From Microcystis sp. T1-4 (lineage in GTDB: Bacteria; Cyanobacteriota; Cyanobacteriia; Cyanobacteriales; Microcystaceae): a DNA stretch of 7,762 nt. The notes beneath the pieces are model-generated. The model had not been told where the DNA came from and ran no database searches. It was given only the letters and a program-made list of their open reading frames with translations. The DNA is taken from assembly GCF_000297435.1 (NCBI RefSeq), contig NZ_CAIP01000050.1, positions 1-7,762 on the forward strand, read 5' to 3'. Shown here one piece after another: positions 1 through 5,840 of the stretch (the first letter of the stretch is position 1; each line of letters opens with the position of its first letter). The position numbers were made by a program, and so were the translations under genes.

Positions 1-231
1 CTAACAGGGGGACAAGAAGGCTAAAATTCATATATCGTAAGCTTTTCATGGTTTTAGCTCGAAAAAGTTCGCCGCACCATCTCTCACTTATTAATAATAA
101 TTCCTAGTAAGCTCGCTCCTATCCCTAATTCTTTCGTTAGTTTTTTGCCTAGAATCGCTCGATCTATTTCTAGCGAGAGAAGCCAGAAGCCTTTGTTGGC
201 AAGTTTTCTAGCTCGCTTGTCCCCCTGTCAG
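1..231. repeat. 16-bp inverted repeat pair bounding a gene-free segment (possible MITE-like element)
   Basis: Bases 1-16 (ctaacagggggacaag) and the reverse complement of 216-231 (ctgacagggggacaag) agree at 15 of 16 positions. Weaker similarity continues inward for about ten bases, with a shared GGCTA/AGCTA core. The roughly 200 bases between them hold no coding frame of note. They contain AGCTCGCT twice (110-117, 210-217) and AGCTCG once more (56-61). The arrangement resembles the terminal inverted repeats of a small non-autonomous insertion element about 230 bp long. The left flank lies outside the window, so a target-site duplication cannot be checked, and I do not recognise the family. A long-range hairpin in a transcript, or a coincidental pair of protein-binding sites, are alternatives. 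The repeat itself is certain; its identity is not. Confidence 0.45.
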
Positions 232-304
232 TATAGTTAATCAATTATTTTGCTTAACTATCTTTGTTTTCGTGATAAAGTTTAAAGAGAGGCCTTAGCA
301 ATTT
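232..304 (+). promoter_or_regulatory. Putative promoter and leader of the cmr operon
   Basis: This AT-rich stretch lies between the inverted repeat and cmr2. It contains TTGCTT at 250-255 and, 18 bases on, GATAAA at 274-279. These are loose matches to the -35 and -10 elements of a housekeeping sigma factor. A purine-rich AGAGAGG at 286-292 sits 12 bases before the ATG at 305 and may act as a weak ribosome-binding site. No clear operator or riboswitch is seen. As the only gap of any size before five tightly packed genes, it is the natural place for the operon promoter, but the box assignment is by eye and tentative. Confidence 0.3.
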
Positions 305-3286
305 ATGATTATGCCAGAATCAGAGTCCCCTATTAATTCAAAAAATTTCTATTCTCGTAAACTTTGTGCCTTGCTAGAAGACAAATCTATTTTGCAACAA
401 TTACAGTCTATTCACCCAGAAGAGTTACCCCTGCAAATAGCTAGTTCATCTGATCGCGTTAATCTAGGAGAGGCTCAAGGCACTAATATTAATAGCGTGA
501 AACATCCCATCAGTGGACAAACTCGAAATATTACTTCACAAGACTTAAGACCAGAAATTCCCGCAGAAATTACCTCAGAAACGGATATAGAAAAACTATT
601 TTGGTGGTTTTGGCGATTTTATCCCGAACTCATCCGACAAAACCAGAATGATTTTTTCCTCTATCCTGCTCACAGCATCCTTCCTGATTGTCCCCTACAT
701 AGCTACAAAAGTACAGTTTCCGCTCTAGTTGGGGCGATGTATCCCGAACATTGGCAAGAAGGAGGTAAATCCCAACATCCTTATCTTTTTCTCTTTACCT
801 TCTCCCCAGTACAAGAATTTATCAAAGCATCCCGAAAATTTGTCGATTTTTGGGCAGGTTCCTATCTACTGCACTATCTCAGTGTTAAACTCTGTTGGTA
901 TATTGCCGAAACTTATGGGTCTGATGCTGTGATTACTCCTTCTCTTTGGAGTCAAGAAATTATCGATGCTTTAATTATTAAAAAATATCCAGATTTTGCG
1001 GCTAATTTTGCTTCTTTTCAAGACGGAACATCTCCAGTTGGTAGATTTGATAATGGCATCTCTACAAGTTTAAGTACGGCTGGATTTCCTAATGTGATTA
1101 TGGCTTTAGTTCCTGGTAAAGAAGCAGCTAGAGAATTGGGAGAGAAATTAAAAAAATGTTTAATAAAAGAATGGTCAGAGATTGCCAAAAAAGTTAGGGA
1201 AGATATCAAAAAACGAACCCTAGAGTTTCTTAAAGATACTAAAAATCAGCAGAAAATAGATGAAATATTATTAAAGGAGTTTTTAAGCGAACAAGAAATA
1301 TGTAAACGAGATTTAAAAAAATGGCAGATAGGACATCATGGTAGTTGTTGGGAGTGGAATAAACTCTGGGAAGCACAAATAGACAAAACTTGGGAAACTT
1401 ACTGGACTGCAATGCCTCTAGGCAATCCAGAGCAGCCATTAACTATTAATCCCACAGAGGAAAATTATCAGCAATGGAAACAAGCTCAAAATGCGATCGC
1501 CCCTCCTCATTTAGCTGAATCTCTACCTACAACAGCCGAAGAAAACCTTTACGAACAGATAAATACTGGTACTTGGTGGGGGGCATTACAAGCTCGTTTG
1601 GGACAGTCTATTCAAGCCGTAAAAAATACTCGCACTTGGGCAATTCCTACAGCACCTGGGGAACGTTCCACTTTATCGGGTCAGTTTAGCGCAGTTCATC
1701 CCCAATTACATTATCATGGGCAGTTTAAAAATGGAGGTGGACTTTCGGCTCGATCAATGGGTCTATTTTGGCGATTAATGGCTGAAGTTTATCCAGGGTT
1801 ATTTAATGGCTCAGAAAAATTGAATGCGATCGAATTAACAAAACGCATGGCTTGGCGATATGGGGGAGTTGCTGAATCTTTGGGAATTAATCTAGGGCAA
1901 GAAGATGATACTAACTATGATAATTTAATTCGGTTTCCCAATTTAAGTTCTATTGCTGCTGCAAGATTTGCTTACGAAGATTTTAAAAAAGGAGGACAAA
2001 AAACACGCAACTATTGGAATTGTCTTAACACACTTATTAACCAACAATTACCTAACAAAGCAGACACTTTTGCCTCCCGTACTCGTGGTCGTCCTTATCA
2101 GATATCAAAAGTTGATCGGCAAATTAATCCAGAAAATAGGAATGGACAGAATTTTAATGGAGTCATGTTTTCCAGTAAATGGTTAGCTGATGACATGAAT
2201 TGTAACGCTCAAGAAACAGCAACATTAAGAAGTTTAGTTGAAGAAGCGCATAAAAAAGCAAAATTTGGCGAAGGAAGTCCAGCCGATTGGTGGGTAATTG
2301 TCCTCGGTGATGGGGATGGGATGGGGAAATATGTCTCTGGGTCAAAATTAAAGAAATACAAAGAGTATTTAATCACAGATGCGATCGCAGAAAATGTCAA
2401 AAATCATCAAGATTATCCAGATTTACTAGCAACGCAAAAACGCATGGGGCCAGCAACCCATGTCGGGTTAAATCGCGCCTTATTAGACTTTTCTAATCGC
2501 TTAGTACCCTACCTTACGGAAGAACGTTATTGTGGTAAAGTCGTCTATAGTGGCGGTGATGATGTGATGGCAGTGTTACCTCTAGCAGATTTACCGGGAT
2601 ATTTGCGATCGCTTCGTGCTGCTTGGTGTGCTGACCCAGATCCAGAAAGAGAATTCAGCACAGAGGGGGGTTACTGGACTCCTAAACAATCTCTGCAAGG
2701 ATTACAAAAACGTCCCTATTTTACGATGGGAGATGGGGCAACCATGAGTCTAGGCATTGTTATCGCTCATAAAAGTGTACCTCTTCCTACCGTATTAGAA
2801 AGCCTGTGGACGGCTGAAAAAGACCGTGCTAAAAAGTTATATGGAAAAGATGGACTCTGTTTTCGGGTGATTTATGGTTCGGGTAATACTTTAGAAGCCT
2901 TGATGAAAGGGGAGTTATTAGACTTATGGTGGAATTTTATGCAGTATGATCAGCAAGATTTGAGTGCGTTGTTCTATCGATTAGCCGAAGAATTACCCCG
3001 TCATGCTTGTGTTACTGAAAGCGATCGCCTATTGAGAAAAGCTGCACAAGTGATCATCAACCGTCGAGATCAAACACTAGAGTCTCATATTCAAGAAAAC
3101 TTGCTAAATTGGTTGGATCAGTGGGAAAACTGGGCTTATCAAACCTATAATCAAGTAAATAAAAATAAAACTGAAAAAGAAGTCCCTTTAGGTACGACCG
3201 AAAAGGATTTAGCTAATCTTTTGCGGTTTAGTGCTTTCTGGAATGACAAAAGGATGCAACAAATGAAATGGGGAGAAACGGAGTAA
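305..3286 (+). CDS. cmr2: Cas10/Cmr2, large subunit of type III-B CRISPR effector, HD-less
   Basis: This is the 993-residue large subunit of the Cmr complex. On target RNA binding, Cas10 proteins polymerise ATP into cyclic oligoadenylate second messengers. Recognition: the family motif FSPVQEFI at residues 166-173 followed by WAGSYLL (183-189); the first-palm motif DGDGMG (669-674); and the cyclase motif GGDD (750-753, after VVYS). A helical C-terminal region follows from about residue 840. Cas10 proteins often carry an N-terminal HD nuclease domain, but no HD dipeptide occurs in the first 165 residues. A segment at 121-143 (PAHSILPDC...HS) aligns loosely with the usual PADTRIPDHS region. The zinc-knuckle region appears degenerate, reading PTAPGERS at 448-455 where CxxCG-type cysteines are expected. 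The start at 305 is preferred over the ATG at 311 because the purine-rich AGAGAGG lies 12 bases upstream of it. It is first in the operon, 6 bases before cmr3, and holds all four exact HIP1 sites of the window. Confidence 0.96.
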   Translation: MIMPESESPINSKNFYSRKLCALLEDKSILQQLQSIHPEELPLQIASSSDRVNLGEAQGTNINSVKHPISGQTRNITSQDLRPEIPAEITSETDIEKLFWWFWRFYPELIRQNQNDFFLYPAHSILPDCPLHSYKSTVSALVGAMYPEHWQEGGKSQHPYLFLFTFSPVQEFIKASRKFVDFWAGSYLLHYLSVKLCWYIAETYGSDAVITPSLWSQEIIDALIIKKYPDFAANFASFQDGTSPVGRFDNGISTSLSTAGFPNVIMALVPGKEAARELGEKLKKCLIKEWSEIAKKVREDIKKRTLEFLKDTKNQQKIDEILLKEFLSEQEICKRDLKKWQIGHHGSCWEWNKLWEAQIDKTWETYWTAMPLGNPEQPLTINPTEENYQQWKQAQNAIAPPHLAESLPTTAEENLYEQINTGTWWGALQARLGQSIQAVKNTRTWAIPTAPGERSTLSGQFSAVHPQLHYHGQFKNGGGLSARSMGLFWRLMAEVYPGLFNGSEKLNAIELTKRMAWRYGGVAESLGINLGQEDDTNYDNLIRFPNLSSIAAARFAYEDFKKGGQKTRNYWNCLNTLINQQLPNKADTFASRTRGRPYQISKVDRQINPENRNGQNFNGVMFSSKWLADDMNCNAQETATLRSLVEEAHKKAKFGEGSPADWWVIVLGDGDGMGKYVSGSKLKKYKEYLITDAIAENVKNHQDYPDLLATQKRMGPATHVGLNRALLDFSNRLVPYLTEERYCGKVVYSGGDDVMAVLPLADLPGYLRSLRAAWCADPDPEREFSTEGGYWTPKQSLQGLQKRPYFTMGDGATMSLGIVIAHKSVPLPTVLESLWTAEKDRAKKLYGKDGLCFRVIYGSGNTLEALMKGELLDLWWNFMQYDQQDLSALFYRLAEELPRHACVTESDRLLRKAAQVIINRRDQTLESHIQENLLNWLDQWENWAYQTYNQVNKNKTEKEVPLGTTEKDLANLLRFSAFWNDKRMQQMKWGETE
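1493..1500. repeat. HIP1 octamer (GCGATCGC)
   Basis: A perfect copy of the highly iterated palindrome 1 of cyanobacteria, inside cmr2. Further exact copies lie at 2381-2388, 2605-2612 and 3021-3028, all within the same gene. One-mismatch versions occur in cmr2 (near 1825), cmr3 (near 4214) and cmr4 (near 4825). HIP1 is strongly over-represented in many cyanobacterial genomes, so these copies support the taxonomic call. They are not evidence of local regulation. Confidence 0.85.
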
Positions 3287-3292
3287 TAAACT

Positions 3293-4534
3293 ATGGGTGA
3301 ACAGCAAATGTATTGGTATGAGATCGCTCCTTTAGATGTATTGTTATTTCGGGAAGCTAAACCTTTTAGTCCAGGGGAGAGTGCTTGGGCAAAAGGACTA
3401 TTTCCCCCGTTTCCCAGTACAGTTTTTCAAGCATTGCGCTCGACTTTATCCAAAGATGTCAAAGATTTAGATTTTATAGGCCCATTTCTCTTAAGTCCCC
3501 AAGATAGATTATGTTTTCCCACTCCTAAGGATTTAGTTGCAGTGAGTTGGAGCAAAAAGAGTCAGCCAAAAGATGAGGAAACAAAAGAAGAGGAAAGAGA
3601 AGAAGATAATTTAGAAAAGCAAGCCCCCGAATGGCATCGAACTTTACGTCTTCAACCTGTTGATCGAACAGATAAAGCTTGGGAACATTTGTTGTTCGAC
3701 GAGGCGGGATTAGCTCCAATGGTAGCTCCTTTTAGAGAGCTAGTTGAAGAAGAGAACAGAAGAGAATTTTTCTGTCGTCCCTATCCTTGGATTACAGCAG
3801 AAGCTTTAAGCGAATATCTACAAGGAAAAGAACTTAAAGATCCTACACAATTTCAGGATGATCCTTGGAATGTGCAGATTATGCCTCATATTCAAATGCA
3901 AGCGGATAAGCGACAAGTAAAAGATGAAGATGGCTATTTTACTGAAGTAGCGATTCGTCTTAAACCAGGTTGGCGATTAGTAGCGGGAATTAGTATAAAG
4001 TTAGGGGAAACAGTAGTACGGTTGGGAGGAGAAGGACATCGGGCGATTGTCATCCCATTTACTTTGTCCGATGCTGATCAAACACTGCTTAATCCTAAGA
4101 CCAATACAACAGGTGATTTTGCTTATTTACTCACCCCCGGACTAGCGGTTAAGGAGGAAGCCGTTTATGGCGTTTATCCCTGTGATTGGCAACCCATCTT
4201 AGCAGGATGTGTCAGCGATCGTCCTTTATTGTGGGGTGGTGTTTCTCAAATTAGGCGCAAGTTAGTTATTTCCTTTGGTAAAGAGAATCAGGAGCGCACA
4301 GCTTCGCAGATTTCTTCGGGATCATCATCCCCTAACTCAGAAGCAAAAGGAGATGAGGAATTTGCTTTATTGCCACAACGAGCCTTTGTTCCACCTGGGA
4401 CTGTCTATATCTTTAACCAGATTCCATCTGAAACTGAGGCACTCTTACCTAAACCTGAATCGACGGGGAATTGGTTAACCAGTTTTCAAAAACTCAACTA
4501 TGGTAAATTATTATGGGGTAATACACCATTATGA
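3293..4534 (+). CDS. cmr3: Cmr3, Cas5-group RAMP subunit of the Cmr complex
   Basis: In Cmr complexes this subunit binds the 5' tag of the crRNA and docks next to Cas10. The N terminus is diagnostic for the family: PLDVLLFREAKPFSPGE within residues 12-30, then FPPFPSTVFQALRS. The RAMP-type glycine-rich segment RLGGEGHR is at residues 243-250. At 413 residues it is somewhat longer than typical Cmr3 proteins, partly because of a highly charged, probably disordered insert at about 88-110 (Lys/Glu-rich) and a Ser/Gly-rich stretch near 335-355. The start at 3293 is chosen because CGGAG at 3279-3283 lies 9 bases upstream; an alternative ATG at 3308 (MYWYEI) would remove only five residues. The gene begins 6 bases after the cmr2 stop, and its TGA overlaps the cmr4 ATG, which points to coupled translation. 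Confidence 0.93.
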   Translation: MGEQQMYWYEIAPLDVLLFREAKPFSPGESAWAKGLFPPFPSTVFQALRSTLSKDVKDLDFIGPFLLSPQDRLCFPTPKDLVAVSWSKKSQPKDEETKEEEREEDNLEKQAPEWHRTLRLQPVDRTDKAWEHLLFDEAGLAPMVAPFRELVEEENRREFFCRPYPWITAEALSEYLQGKELKDPTQFQDDPWNVQIMPHIQMQADKRQVKDEDGYFTEVAIRLKPGWRLVAGISIKLGETVVRLGGEGHRAIVIPFTLSDADQTLLNPKTNTTGDFAYLLTPGLAVKEEAVYGVYPCDWQPILAGCVSDRPLLWGGVSQIRRKLVISFGKENQERTASQISSGSSSPNSEAKGDEEFALLPQRAFVPPGTVYIFNQIPSETEALLPKPESTGNWLTSFQKLNYGKLLWGNTPL

Positions 4535-5448
4535 ATACTTATTTAACATATCTATATCTGCTGACCCCTTTACACACGGGCGGAAGTGCTGATGAGGGCA
4601 ATTTAATGGGAATCGCCCGCGAAGTCCATACCGAGTTTCCCTATCTTCCTGCTTCCTCCTTGAGAGGTAAAATTCGCTCTGCCTTAGAACCGAGCAATCC
4701 TCAAAGTGAAGAAGAAAAAGCATTAGCAAAAGAAGTCTCTCAGTTTTTCGGTCAAAAAATCAAAGATGGACAACAACCCACAGAAGGAGAAGTTTGGTTT
4801 GCTGAGGCAACTCTCCTGTTTTTTCCGATCGCATCCTTAAGTCATCACTTAGTCTGGATTACCTGTCCTCTCTGGCTAGAACGTTGGAATCGTTGGTTGA
4901 AAAATTCCCCTTTAACTCAATTAATTCAAAACTGTCGAGAGCAAATTACAGAAGCAAGACCAGCTTTAGTTAGCTTTACACCCGAACCCCTTTACTTGCA
5001 AACTGCAATTCTGCAACAAAATGCCCTAGGGCAACTAAATACTAATGATTCTAATAGCCTCTCACAATCTCTTCAAAATCTTACTAATGCTAATGGGATG
5101 ATTAATCAGCTTCTGAAAAAGCTAGTCATTGTGGATGATGAAGACTGTATTGCTTTGGTAGAAACGGGATTGCAGCGAGAAGTGCGCGTTGCTCTTAATG
5201 AAGGCGAAAAAACTGTTAAAGGTGGTTCTTTTCGCTCGGAAGAAGCCATTCCCCCTGAAACTGTACTTTTCTTTCCTTGGGGAATGAAACCTGTCAAACA
5301 AACCGAAAATACTCAGAATATTCGAGCAAAAACTAGCGAATTACTTAAAAATAAACTACAATTTGGAGGTCTAGAAGGATTAGGTCGCGGTTGGTGCGAT
5401 CTAAAAACAATTGAAACTACTGAAACTACTACAGGAAGCCAAAAATGA
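4531..5448 (+). CDS. cmr4: Cmr4, Cas7-group backbone subunit, apparently without its catalytic Asp
   Basis: Cmr4 is the repeated backbone protein of the Cmr complex; in canonical systems each copy cuts the bound target RNA at 6-nt intervals. The N terminus fits the family: YLLTPLHTGGS (residues 9-19), IAREVHTEFPYLPASSLRG (28-46), and the C-terminal glycine-rich RAMP segment GGLEGLGRGWC (279-289). The length of 305 residues is normal. The oddity is the catalytic loop. In the Pyrococcus furiosus protein, as I recall it, this loop reads GVVDQPIQRE with D26 as the cleavage residue; here residues 23-31 read GNLMGIARE, without Asp. The only nearby acids are D21 and E22. The ATG overlaps the cmr3 stop (ATGA at 4531-4534), with a weak GGGG at 4515-4518 as possible ribosome-binding site. 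The C terminus carries a 9-bp tandem duplication. Family assignment is firm; loss of activity is inference. Confidence 0.93.
   Translation: MNTYLTYLYLLTPLHTGGSADEGNLMGIAREVHTEFPYLPASSLRGKIRSALEPSNPQSEEEKALAKEVSQFFGQKIKDGQQPTEGEVWFAEATLLFFPIASLSHHLVWITCPLWLERWNRWLKNSPLTQLIQNCREQITEARPALVSFTPEPLYLQTAILQQNALGQLNTNDSNSLSQSLQNLTNANGMINQLLKKLVIVDDEDCIALVETGLQREVRVALNEGEKTVKGGSFRSEEAIPPETVLFFPWGMKPVKQTENTQNIRAKTSELLKNKLQFGGLEGLGRGWCDLKTIETTETTTGSQK
5413..5430 (+). repeat. Two tandem 9-bp units (GAAACTACT) in the 3' end of cmr4
   Basis: GAAACTACT occurs twice in a row, encoding ETTETT just before the cmr4 stop. The unit length is a multiple of three, so a change in copy number would keep the frame and only alter the tail. 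It is probably a small in-frame duplication of no great consequence. Confidence 0.7.
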
Positions 5449-5840
5449 AATTAGATTCGCGTCAATTTAGCAAACAAGCACATAACGCTTTAGTTGAAAT
5501 AAAAAGTGAGTTAGCAGTAAATTACCACAAAAAAGCTAGTGGATTAGTTCAAGGATTAAGCACTTATATATCTACTTGGGGATTGCATCGACTTAGTGGA
5601 GATATGCAAAAATTTCTCGGTGGAACTGCCGAAGATACACGCTATAAAGGGAAAGTTTATCAAAAATTTCTTACTAAGCTCAAAGAGTTTAGCGGGGCAG
5701 ATTTTGATGTTAATGATCAAGGCACATTAATTCATATGCCTTTAAGAAAATATACCGCCCTCAATCACTTGGCAATTAAATTAGCAAAAGAGTGGTCTTT
5801 TTGGTCGCCAGCAGTCTTAGGAGAGGCAGAACAATCATGA
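5445..5840 (+). CDS. cmr5: Cmr5, Cas11-group small subunit
   Basis: A 131-residue protein, the usual size for Cmr5. In Cmr complexes this all-helical subunit forms the minor filament alongside Cmr4 and helps position target RNA; it has no known catalytic site. Features that fit are a basic helical N terminus (QFSKQAHNALVEIKSEL), a central helix with YISTWGLHRL (residues 41-50) matching the family's conserved position for a short hydrophobic segment followed by GL, YQKFLTKLKEF, and a final helix LAIKLAKEWSFW. Assignment rests partly on position between cmr4 and cmr6, because the sequence is short and diverged. Its ATG overlaps the cmr4 stop (ATGA at 5445-5448). A good ribosome-binding site, AGGAAG at 5433-5438, lies 6 bases upstream, the best-placed in the operon and consistent with high demand for this subunit. 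Confidence 0.85.
   Translation: MKLDSRQFSKQAHNALVEIKSELAVNYHKKASGLVQGLSTYISTWGLHRLSGDMQKFLGGTAEDTRYKGKVYQKFLTKLKEFSGADFDVNDQGTLIHMPLRKYTALNHLAIKLAKEWSFWSPAVLGEAEQS
5819..5826 (+). promoter_or_regulatory. Ribosome-binding site that fixes the start of the cmr6-cmr1 fusion
   Basis: AGGAGAGG lies 10 bases upstream of the ATG at 5837, within the end of cmr5. An upstream in-frame ATG at 5792 would add 15 residues but needs a 49-base overlap with cmr5 and has no comparable purine-rich site. The ATGA overlap at 5837-5840 also matches the two preceding gene junctions, so 5837 is the likely start. Confidence 0.7.

Noticed and set aside
155..176. Hairpin TCGCT...AGCGA as a small RNA or terminator
   Set aside because: The stem is only five base pairs with a 12-base loop and no U-tract; too weak to call.
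1..304. Possible CRISPR array or leader in the upstream gene-free region
   Set aside because: No regularly spaced direct repeats of 28-40 bases are present; only the inverted 16-mer and short AGCTCGCT motifs recur.
1239..1439. Antisense reading frames within cmr2 and the other genes (for example 1018-1209, 1239-1439, 2209-2400, 4529-4729, 5106-5297 on the - strand)
   Set aside because: They are 60-66 residues long, lie opposite strongly supported cmr genes, and show no recognisable domains or initiation signals.
1953..2186. Alternative + strand frames inside cmr2 and cmr3 (1953-2186, 4275-4478)
   Set aside because: They are fully contained in conserved coding regions, have low-complexity translations and no support as genes.
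5792..5836. Upstream ATG at 5792 as the start of the cmr6-cmr1 fusion
   Set aside because: It would overlap cmr5 by 49 bases, has no good ribosome-binding site, and the extra residues do not resemble the family. The ATG at 5837 has AGGAGAGG upstream and the ATGA overlap seen at the other junctions.
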